From Nostoc sp. KVJ3 (GTDB lineage: Bacteria > Cyanobacteriota > Cyanobacteriia > Cyanobacteriales > Nostocaceae): a stretch of DNA of 64,000 nucleotides. The notes beneath the pieces were generated by a model. That model ran no database searches and was not told the DNA's origin. It saw nothing but the letters and a program-made list of their open reading frames with translations. How positions within the stretch are numbered: position 1 is the stretch's first letter; each line of letters opens with the position of its first letter. This document shows, piece by piece, positions 56,626-64,000 of this stretch. The stretch lies in contig NZ_WWFG01000016.1 of assembly GCF_026127265.1 (NCBI RefSeq), forward strand, positions 1 through 64,000, in the 5' to 3' direction. The position numbers and the translations under genes were made by a program.

Positions 56626-57318
56626 CTAACCCCGCCTTTTGAGTGCGTTATTGATTGCTTTTTGAGACCAGCGAATCGGTTCAAACTGTTCGTTAGTCAA
56701 ATTGCCAGAGTGACGGCGATAATAATAAAGAGGTTGAGGGATATGGTAAAAGTCGGTGACTTCAGACAGTTTTAGACACAAATCATACTCTTCGGCATAA
56801 GTAAAGTTCGGATCAATACCTCCCACTTGCTCGTAAACGGTGCGGCGTATTAAGCGGAAATGGAAGATCATAAAGTCAACAAGTAGCCGTTCTTTGGAAT
56901 AGGGGATTTGGCAACGCTGCCCGATTCCATGCAGGTTCCCCTGTTCGTCCATTAGTTGATAGTCTGTGTAAACAAGTCCTACCAAGGGGTGGTTATTCAG
57001 AATGGAAATTGTCTGTTCTAAGGCGGTTGGAGCTAGAATATCGTCACTGTCTACCCAACCGATATAATCTCCAGTGGTTGCTGCAACCGCTCCGTGGATA
57101 GCAGGGGCAATACCAGTATGTTTGGCAGCTATGACTCGGATGCGTTGATCTTGCTGGGCATACTCGGATGCAATTTCAACGGAGCGATCTGTAGAGCCAT
57201 CGTCCCAGATTAACAATTCCAAGTCAGACCAAGTTTGAGCTAGGACACTTTTAATTGCCGCAGCAAGGTAGTTTTCTCGATTGTAAACTGTGATGACGAT
57301 AGAAACAGATATTTTCAT
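56626..57318 (-). CDS. split glycosyltransferase, GT2 domain 1 (N terminus)
   Basis: 230 residues to an artificial stop. MKISVSIVITVYNRENYLAA, LLIWDDGSTDRSVEIASEY and WVDSDDILAPTALEQTIS give the nucleotide-sugar and SDD metal site of a GT2 enzyme. EEYDLCLKLSE and LYYYRRHSGNLT complete the domain. With one C restored near 56,630 it runs directly into domain 2 (KRRGLDSQYELSMQ), making this the N terminus of a protein with three tandem GT2 domains. Confidence 0.82.
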   Translation of the reverse strand: MKISVSIVITVYNRENYLAAAIKSVLAQTWSDLELLIWDDGSTDRSVEIASEYAQQDQRIRVIAAKHTGIAPAIHGAVAATTGDYIGWVDSDDILAPTALEQTISILNNHPLVGLVYTDYQLMDEQGNLHGIGQRCQIPYSKERLLVDFMIFHFRLIRRTVYEQVGGIDPNFTYAEEYDLCLKLSEVTDFYHIPQPLYYYRRHSGNLTNEQFEPIRWSQKAINNALKRRG

Positions 57319-57349
57319 CAGTTAACGCCCAATTAGTAAATTCAGCTAT

Positions 57350-57461
57350 GCTTTATACGTTCAGGTAACATGATGAGTTTTTGACAGGAGATATTCTGGA
57401 AGCTCTAAAAATGGCTGAACGCTTTATCCGTTCAGGTAACATGATGAGTTTTTGACAGGAG
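57350..57461 (+). repeat. 41-bp direct repeat pair upstream of the glycosyltransferase
   Basis: 57,350-57,390 and 57,421-57,461 match at 40 of 41 bases (GCTTTATMCGTTCAGG, then AACATGATGAG and TTTTTGACAGGAG), with a 71-bp period. They lie just upstream of the glycosyltransferase start. They may be binding sites controlling that gene, or iteron-like. Confidence 0.65.
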
Positions 57462-57797
57462 TGCTGCTCAGAACTTTGACTAATAATTTTTCTGCTGATC
57501 ATGATTTTCTGCTTAGGCGTTAACACTTGCCGCCCCGAAGTCTACGGAAATATTTGTCAACTTTAATTCAAGCAACTCCGTAATCTCTACTATTGAGTAG
57601 GCATTGCTCAATTTTGATACTATTTTGACATTGTTAATTACTTACCTCACTTCCCTTCAGTGGCAAGCTGATTGTCCTATGCTGGCCGGCATAGCGATCG
57701 CACGGCACCTTTACCAAAACCTCTCCGTACTACCTGCCCCACTGTTAAGCATTAATATATTCAAAAGGTCTACAGTGTCTTTCTTTACAGGATTTAA
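57462..57797. other. gap with no assigned gene
   Basis: 336 bases between the 41-bp repeats and the long hairpin. It includes one HIP1 octamer (GCGATCGC near 57,694). Short open frames here have no family features. Nothing else seen. Confidence 0.4.
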
Positions 57798-57923
57798 GAA
57801 CTCGTGGCTCGGAGTCGGCGCAGCGAAGTGGCTCTTGCGGGCTTGCACGATCTAGTTGGCCCAACCAGTAATCTTTCTGCCCGTAAGAGCCACCGACTCC
57901 GAGAGCGTAGCGGTCACGAGTTC
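57798..57923. terminator. long imperfect hairpin after the relaxase gene
   Basis: GAACTCGTG...GTGGCTCTTGCGGGC (57,798-57,842) pairs with GCCCGTAAGAGCCAC...CACGAGTTC (57,879-57,923). GTTGG/CCAAC forms a further small stem in the loop. It lies 19 bases past the relaxase stop. Its GCGAAG and GCGTAGCG segments resemble cyanobacterial dispersed palindromes. Terminator function is inferred from position. Confidence 0.55.
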
Positions 57924-57941
57924 GTCGGCGATGGCGCGAGA

Positions 57942-60900
57942 TCATCGACTAAAACCTCGCCCCCGTTGCTTTTGCTCCAGCATCTCTTGCTGCTGCTGCC
58001 GCTCTCTAACAAAAACCTCATTCCAACTAAGCCCCTTGGGTGCAATTCTTTTAGCCTGGGGTAGCATTTCCTGAACAACCTGGGCAGCTTCATTACCAAG
58101 ATCATCATTATTAAATGCCAGTCCAATTCTGCTGATATTTCTGAGGAGTTCAAAAGGCAAGTTATCCTGGTCATCCACTGCCATGTACATTGTTCTAACT
58201 GGTGGTTGCCCCTTGTGTGCATTCCTATCAATCTCTGCCATTGTCAGCGCATCAATGGGGGAAGAACACAGGTATACTCTCTCAATTTTATCGTCAGGCT
58301 CTCCACCCAATTTGAAATGAAACCACCCAGGAGAGCGATCGCCTCCGGCGGGGCGTAGCCCATCGCTGTTTTCGGGGTACTCCGTACAACGATTGTCAAT
58401 CCGTGCGGTATCCCAAACCAGTGCGCCTGACTTAGAACCATCTAAACCCCGCTTGATAAACACAACCTGAGCCTGTTGATCTATATAACCCAACCCCTGC
58501 CGTTGTAATGGTTGCACAAGAAAATTAGTTATAGCGCGTTTTTGAGTCAGGTAATACTGTAGTACTTGCCTTTTGCTTTCATCCTCTGGTGGAGGTACAA
58601 ACTGGGGTTGTTCTTGTAAGTGTGCCAGTTGATTGTTAGCGATTAAAACTAATGCTTTAGCTTCATCAATAGTCCATCCGGCTGGACTGGCAAAGATAAT
58701 TTCTTCAACATCTTGGGCTGGTTTATCATCTAATAGCGCCCTGATTGCAATTTCTTTATCTCGGTCAGTCACTAATAAGTTTTGCAAGTCGGCGCTGTAA
58801 TACTCATATAACTCGGCTGTTTGATTCGGGGTTAGCTTTGGTTCATCTGTGGTTATAGTTGGAGTTTGATTAAGAGCAATTGCGTCTACTGGTTTTTGCG
58901 ATCTATGGAGTTGCTCCAAATAAACAATCGCTGCTTCCAGGTCGTCGAATATGCTTCTTCCGGCTGATAGCTGCTGCTGATTTTGAGAAAGTTGTTGTGT
59001 TAATTCTAATACTGTTTCAGTTAAGGCCGATTCAACAGTCGATTGCTCAATATAATCAGAAATTGATGAAATGGCTCTCTTCTCTAGATATGATTGTAAC
59101 TCAGTTGCAAGAACTGCATCCAGGTCATTGAATGTAGTTTTAGCTGTAATGAGTTCCTCTTTGTATTGAGAAAGTTGTTGCGTTAATTCTAATACTGTTT
59201 GGGTTAATGCTGATTCAACAGCCGATTGCTCAATATAATCAGAAATCGATGAAATAGCTCTTTTCTCTAGATATGATTGTAACTCATTCGCAAGTACTGC
59301 ATCCAGGTCATTGAATGTAGTTTTAGCTGTAACAAGCTGCTCTTTGTATTGAGAAAGTTGTTGCGTTAATTCTAATACTGTTTCAGTTAAGGCAGATTCA
59401 ACAGTCGATTGCTCAACGTAATCAGAGATTGATAAGATAGCTCTCTTCTCTGCATGAGATTGTAACTCAGCCGTCAATGCTGTTTCAAAGTCATTGAATG
59501 TAGTTTTCGCTTCAAGTAGCTGCTGATGATATTGAGAAACTTGCTGTGTTAATCCTAATACTGCTTGGCTTAAAGCTGACTCGATAGCTGATTGCTCAAT
59601 ATAATCAAAGATTGATGAAATGGTTTTCTTCACTGCATGGGATTGCAACTCAGCCGTAAATGCTTCATCAAAGTCATTGAATGTAGTTTTATCAATAAAT
59701 AGTTGCTCTTTGTATTGAGAAATTTGCTCTGTTAATCCTAATACTGTTTCAGTTAAAGCTGACTCGATAGTTGATTGCTCAATATAATCAAAGATTGATA
59801 AAATGGCTTTCTTCACTGCATGGGATTGCAACTCAGCCGTAAATGCTTCATCAAAGTCATTGAATGTAGTTTTATCAATAAATAGTTGCTCTTTGTATTG
59901 AGATAGTTGCTCTGTTAATCCTAATACTGTTTCAGTTAAAGCTGACTCGATAGCTGATTGCTCAATATAATCAGAGATTGACAAAATTGCTTTCTGATCT
60001 GCGTGGGATTGCAACTCAGTCGTCAACGCTGTTTCAAAGTCATTGAATGCAGTTTTAGCTCGAAAGAGTTGTTGCCGATAAATAGATAGTTGTTCTGTTA
60101 ATTGTGGCAACGTTTCAGCCAAGGCATCATCAACTACTGACTGTTCAATAAAGTCAACGATTGTATTTATGAATCTTTGGCTCTCCACTGCTTGCTCTTT
60201 AGGATTCTTCAACAGATTCTCAATAAGCTCATCATCCCGTTGGGGCTGGTAGTCAATAAACTTATGTTTTTGTAAACCTGGGAATGTATAGGCAGGCCCC
60301 AAAGATGTGCCGCTGAATTTCTGGTCATTCCACGAGTACGAGATGCCCTTACTTTTACCGTTGCGTGTTAATCCGTGACGAACTTCTACACCTTGTAATT
60401 GCAATCGCTCAACCAGTTGCGGCATAGTCGGTTTATCTACTATGGCGCGGTCGATTACTTCAATTAGTTGGGTTTTGATTGACTGTTGTGGCGGCGTGTT
60501 TCTCAAACCATGCTCGTATTCTAGTTGTTCCCTTTCGATTCGTCGCTGTTGCCCATAGCTGGGGCGCGGTTCAGTTTCTCCTTGCTACTTAGAGTTTGCT
60601 GTAAACCATATTCTAGTTCTAGCTGTCGAATGATTTTTTCAGAGCGCACATACTCCCAGCTATCGCGGGTAATCTTGCCGTCATCCAAACTGATTCTGCT
60701 GGCGCAAATATGTATATGGTCGTGGTTGCGGTCGCTGTGGCGGTAGATGGCATATTGGTTAGCTGTGTAACCCATTTCCTCGATGTACTTGTCGGCTACA
60801 AGGCACCAAGTATCATTGTCTAGCTGTTCGCCTGGGCTTAGTGAGAGCGAAACATGGTGAACTACTTTCTCCGCTTCTGGATTAAGTTGTCGAGACAGTC

Positions 60901-61030
60901 GGAATTCTCTAGCGAGTTCTCTGGCATTTCTGCCAAACATATTGCCGCCAATTAAAGATGACTGCTCTTTGTTTTCAAGATAGTCAAGGAGTCCACGAAA
61001 GCTTTTACCCTTGGTTTAGTTGCCAATCAT
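57942..61030 (-). CDS. relaxase with 61-residue repeats and DUF3991/Toprim domain
   Basis: About 1029 residues if one G is restored at 60,561-60,564 (five in the first copy). N-terminal relaxase: KGKSFRGLLDYLENKEQSS, GGNMFGRNARELAREF and the metal-binding HSDRNHDHIHICASRI, as in plasmid mobilization nucleases (MOBP/VirD2-like); it nicks oriT. Then come seven 61-residue repeats (58,890-60,173; DYIEQSAIESALTETVLGLT; TTFNDFDEAFTAELQSH), probably coiled coil. A DUF3991 plus Toprim-like end follows (FIKRGLDGSKSGALVW; VYLCSSPIDALTMAEI; LAFNNDDLGNEAA). ATG 61,030 matches the family's start, but codon 5 reads TAA in both copies; AAACTAACC in place of AACTAAACC would give the expected MIGKLTKG. MobC-like gene ends 2 bases before. 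Confidence 0.82.
58890..60173 (-). repeat. seven tandem 183-bp repeats in the relaxase gene
   Basis: 428 codons = six units of 61 and one of 62. Units 2 and 3 (counting from the protein N terminus) are the most alike; the end units are more diverged. Pattern per unit: IxSIxDYIEQS, ESALTETVLxLTxQ, SQYKEQL, KTTFNDFxxA, ELQSH. The helical pattern suggests a long rod between the nicking and Toprim domains. Confidence 0.88.
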
Positions 61031-61032
61031 TT

Positions 61033-61437
61033 TTACTCCCAGTCCTCCTGCTCTCCGTCGTCGTCAATGTCATCGTCATCAGTAATTTCAGTTTCGATTT
61101 GGGACAGTTCCCGACCAATTTGTTTTAAGAGTTGTTGTAGCTGTTCTAGTTGTTCTGGATCTGCTGGTGGTCGCAGTCCCATTTTAATAGCTGTATTGGT
61201 AGCTCTGGTAAGTTGATTAATATTGTTGCCGATGCGTACTAATTCTCTATAAGTAGCTAGGGTTATTTTGCTCAGTCGTTTTGGCAGTGGTTTTAGTAAA
61301 ACACTGCGTCGAGTTAATTCAGCTATGCTTAGTCCCGCGTCTTGTGCTTTGAGCTTAATCATCTCGTGTTCGATTACGTTGATACGAGCTTCTAATGTCT
61401 TAGTACGAAGCAGGTTTTTTGACAGTTTCGGGCGCAT
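61033..61437 (-). CDS. MobC-like relaxosome accessory protein
   Basis: 134 residues from the ATG at 61,437 (MRPKLSKNLLRTKT). The open frame continues upstream to 61,539, but that part is a dispersed non-coding repeat, so I exclude it. A basic RHH-like N terminus and LSKITLATYRELVRIGNNIN followed by QLTRATN are the MobC family signature. The tail is very acidic (DDDDIDDDGEQEDWE). It helps the relaxase open oriT. It lies directly before the relaxase gene, and the two are probably co-translated. Confidence 0.88.
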   Translation of the reverse strand: MRPKLSKNLLRTKTLEARINVIEHEMIKLKAQDAGLSIAELTRRSVLLKPLPKRLSKITLATYRELVRIGNNINQLTRATNTAIKMGLRPPADPEQLEQLQQLLKQIGRELSQIETEITDDDDIDDDGEQEDWE

Positions 61438-61971
61438 AACTGTGGGAGGTATGAGAGGGGGTTTCCAAAGCGGGGACACTTCCCCCTTTGGCAAGCCTGT
61501 CGTCCGAGCGAAGCGAGGTTTGCCGGAGGCAAAAGGCACGGCTTGCTTCTAGCCCAAATACGGGGGAAAGCGAAGTATCGTGTGCTACGTATGTACGGAG
61601 TCACAGCGATAGACTGGGGGCGAGGGAACGACAGCGTAGCTGGGGGGACGATTTCGGGTGATTCAGAGTGAGATGAAGTCTGATAACAGCATAGCTGTTT
61701 CGTCATAATTATATCAGTGTTTGCTGAATCACTGTGACGGCGTAGCCGAGGTGTATTGGCTAAAGTCAGCAACAGTCAACATCGGGGGAACATAGCAACA
61801 GCGTAGCTTGAACAGGATAAATATATAAGCATCTAATAAATGATGGTTAGGCGTAGCAGCAACAAAAATTCTAATCAGCGTAGCTGAAACCATCTGAGAA
61901 TCTGGAGTTATGCTTTTTTAAAAAATAGTGGAGAATAAGGGAATTATGATAATCAATTTAATTTCATAGCA
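61438..61971. other. candidate oriT region with GTA-looped palindromes
   Basis: 534 bases between divergent mob genes, without a gene. It contains short palindromes with a GTA/ATA centre: CAGCGTAGCTG (61,632), AACAGCATAGCTGTT (61,685), CGGCGTAGCCG (61,738), TCAGCGTAGCTGA (61,875), and imperfect ones near 61,798 and 61,850. oriT usually lies beside mobC and the relaxase gene, so it is likely here; no nick site can be assigned. Confidence 0.5.
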
Positions 61972-62424
61972 ATGGTTGAGCCAAAAGATTCTGGTCAGAT
62001 TACGTATAGCAAGATTGATAAGGCGATTACTGCCTTAAAGGATCTCAAGCCGAAAGAGCGGGATAGTATATCGGAAAGAGTTGCTATCAGAAAAATGAGA
62101 CGGTATATCGAGAAACTGACCTCTGATAAGTATGGCTATACTTACGATGAAGTGTCAGAGATACTGAAAGAGTTGGGCATTCAGTTAAGTGGTAGCAGAA
62201 TCAAATATTTATTGGGTGAGGTCAGGAAAAATACTCGCCGCAAAAAGAAGCCTCTTGAGAATGAAAATCCTGGTGGGTCGGAGAGTATAAAGAGTGCGAC
62301 CCAGAATTTACCTGTAAATACAGCATCCTCAGATGCTGCTAGTGCGCCTCAGAATTTACCTGCAAAGACCACTAAAAGCAAAAGAAAAAATCTTGATCTA
62401 GTCAAACCAGAGTTAGAGGAGTAG
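61972..62424 (+). CDS. mob-region accessory protein, HTH-like
   Basis: 150 residues. KERDSISERVAIRKMRRYIE is followed by YGYTYDEVSEILKELGIQLS and GSRIKYLLGEVRK, which reads like a helix-turn-helix of plasmid mobilization accessory proteins. The second half is Ser/Ala/Pro/Lys-rich with a repeated QNLP motif (TQNLPVNTASSD; PQNLPAKTTKSK). Transcribed away from mobC across the candidate oriT. I know no specific family name. Confidence 0.6.
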   Translation: MVEPKDSGQITYSKIDKAITALKDLKPKERDSISERVAIRKMRRYIEKLTSDKYGYTYDEVSEILKELGIQLSGSRIKYLLGEVRKNTRRKKKPLENENPGGSESIKSATQNLPVNTASSDAASAPQNLPAKTTKSKRKNLDLVKPELEE

Positions 62425-63024
62425 ACAAGACTTGAAGCTCAACGTCGGCGGATACCCTTCTCCCAATCCCTACTCTTATTGAAACTACCGAGTCTCTACA
62501 GAAGATTTGAGAGCAAACTGGTTGGACTAATACCAAACTTCATCGGGTTGAGAAAAGTTTGGGGACAGATCCGAATGGTACTAAGAAAAGGGAAAATCGT
62601 TGAGCCAGCTCTTGTGCTCTTGAGCGGAGGAGCAGGGGAGAAAGAAGAAGGAAGAAGCATACGGACAGAAACAAGAGGCATACGGAAAGAAGCAAGAGAA
62701 ATTCTCCTCTGCCCCTCTGCCCCCCTGCTCCTCTGCAATCCTTACGCCGCCTACCCTTCAGCTTAACTTAGTGCCATTCGGGACAGATCCTTTCTCACAG
62801 ACGACGGTAAGAATTCACTCGTTGCTTTTGCATGAATCTATCCCACTTTTGACTGTTAAGGGACAGTCAAACCCACAAAACACTGATTGATTCTTGGTAA
62901 ACCAAAGCTTTCAGGAGGAATTTGATTACTTTTCATATTTAATTTCATTACTTCATCAAAAAAGTCATTTCAACCTGCAATTATTAATATTATTTTCAAA
63001 TTAGCGGTAATAGAGGTGCATTGA
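62425..63024. other. non-coding gap before the amine oxidase
   Basis: 600 bases. It includes a low-complexity purine/pyrimidine stretch (62,628-62,740, AGAAGGAAGAAGC-type and CTCTGCCCC-type runs) common between cyanobacterial genes. CATTACTTCAT at 62,946 matches the half-site found before the parM-like operon. Confidence 0.5.
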
Positions 63025-64000
63025 ATGGCTAAGTCTGCACTAATGGGATCTTTGCAACGTGCTTATAAAATTGCGAGAGCATCGATAAAAACTGGCATTC
63101 CCGCAGATGAGATAGTTGACATTTTAAAACAAAAAACCACTCGTCGCCGCTTACTGTATGGGGTTTGGGATTAGCAAGCGCATTAGCTACAGCTACCTGG
63201 CATAACGGACAGGATTCTATGGCTTTTGGCACAATTCCCAAGGTGCTGGTAGTGGGTGCGGGAATTGCTGGCTTAACTGCTGCCTACCGTTTACGTCAAG
63301 CTGGGGTTCCTGTAGACATTGTTGAGGCGAGGAATCGCGTTGGTGGTCGGATGCGTAGTTTAGCCAACGCCGCAGGTACTAACGTGACTGTGGAACTAGG
63401 TGGAGAGTTTATTGATACAGATCATACAAAATTGCGATCGCTAGCTCAAGAATTGGGTTTAACAATAGTCGATATACTCGCCACTGATCAGGGATTAGTG
63501 CCAGAAACATGGTATTTTCAAGGACGCAAAATTCCCGAACTAGAAATTATTAGTTACTTCATTCCTTTAGCACGTAAAATTGACGAGGATTTAGTTGCAA
63601 TTGGCGATGGAGATGTAACTTATCGCTCTTACAATCAGGCAGCTTTCGCTTTAGATAATACTTCTATTGCAGAGTATTTAGAGCAAGCACAAATTAATCC
63701 CATTCTCCAAGAAATGCTGAATGTCTCTTATACCACCGAGTATGGCCGAGAAGCAGCAGAACAATCTTGTTTAAATCTACTGTTTTTAATTGGTACCAAC
63801 ACTGATACATTCTCACTCTACGGTGAAAGCGATGAACGTTACACCATTCGTGGCGGTAACGACCAAGTACCACATCTGCTAGCGAATTACTTGGCAAATG
63901 TTATACAAACTGAAACAGAATTAGAAGCTATCTGTATCCGTCCCGATGGTCGCTATCGAGTTAGTTTAAAGTCTGGCTATAAAACCTTTGATCGTACTTA
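63025..64000 (+). pseudogene. amine oxidase, second copy, frameshifted and cut by window end
   Basis: Same gene as 13,019-14,698. A four-G run at 63,160-63,163 (five in the first copy) breaks the frame after about 45 codons. The window ends inside the gene. The first copy is the reliable one. Confidence 0.85.

Noticed and set aside
61438..61539. N-terminal extension of the MobC-like gene
   Set aside because: The added residues come from a dispersed palindromic repeat, and the internal ATG at 61,437 matches the family start.
62479..62766. 95-codon open frame after the mob accessory gene (also 12,477-12,761)
   Set aside because: It runs through low-complexity purine/pyrimidine repeats common in cyanobacterial intergenic DNA and has no domain-like composition; the two copies differ in frame.
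1..64000. tRNA and rRNA genes
   Set aside because: I saw no rRNA sequence and no cloverleaf with the usual GGTTCGA-type arm by eye; a covariance search was not possible.

Overview
The window is one mobilizable plasmid of a filamentous, probably heterocyst-forming cyanobacterium (Nostoc/Anabaena-like). Evidence: HIP1 octamers (GCGATCGC), a CyRepA1-type replication protein, GTA-looped palindromes in intergenic DNA, HAF and GUN4 domains, and an EAD/NACHT conflict cassette of the kind known from multicellular cyanobacteria. Bases 1 to about 13,994 repeat 49,963-64,000 in the same order. The two copies differ almost only by 1-2 base indels, mostly in homopolymers, so the assembly most likely runs more than once round a circle of about 50.0 kb. 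The first copy carries most of the errors. The second is the better reading, except for single-base losses near 56,630, 60,561 and 63,160.

Layout of one turn, starting in the clean part. 13.0-14.7 kb: a Tat-type flavin amine oxidase. 14.7-15.6 kb: a rep remnant and a ParDE-like toxin-antitoxin pair. 15.8-19.8 kb: an HNH protein, a small protein and CyRepA1 rep with a possible antisense RNA in its leader. 20.1-21.2 kb: a membrane protein and a ribbon-helix-helix protein. 21.4-27.1 kb: a nine-gene operon running from a ParM-like actin to a membrane-anchored FtsK/VirD4-like ATPase, followed by an AGACAC repeat cluster. 27.3-30.9 kb: small paralogous genes, a 519-bp non-coding insertion with multi-site ends, and a catalytic-domain-only tyrosine recombinase.

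31.3-37.5 kb holds an AT-rich cassette: an unknown beta-rich protein, a two-EAD adaptor, an EAD-trypsin protease and a large EAD1-CHAT-NACHT-FGE-GUN4 protein whose CHAT domain has lost both catalytic residues. This is the best candidate for a novel immune or suicide system. 37.6-42.8 kb: an orphan antitoxin, ParA/ParB and an SF1 helicase. 43.0-49.1 kb: a polymorphic toxin (HAF and haemagglutinin-like repeats plus a PD-(D/E)xK-type C terminus) with two paralogous candidate immunity genes.

49.6-57.3 kb: a three-domain glycosyltransferase gene interrupted by a complete 4,849-bp Tn3-family transposon with a perfect 5-bp target duplication (TGAAT). Precise removal restores the reading frame. 57.9-62.4 kb: the mobilization region (relaxase with seven 61-residue repeats, MobC-like accessory protein, candidate oriT, small accessory gene). 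The amine oxidase then begins again.

The plasmid therefore carries its own replication, two partition modules, a toxin-antitoxin pair, mobilization functions, a putative coupling ATPase, a conflict cassette and a toxin-immunity locus. No type IV secretion channel genes were seen, so transfer probably needs a helper.
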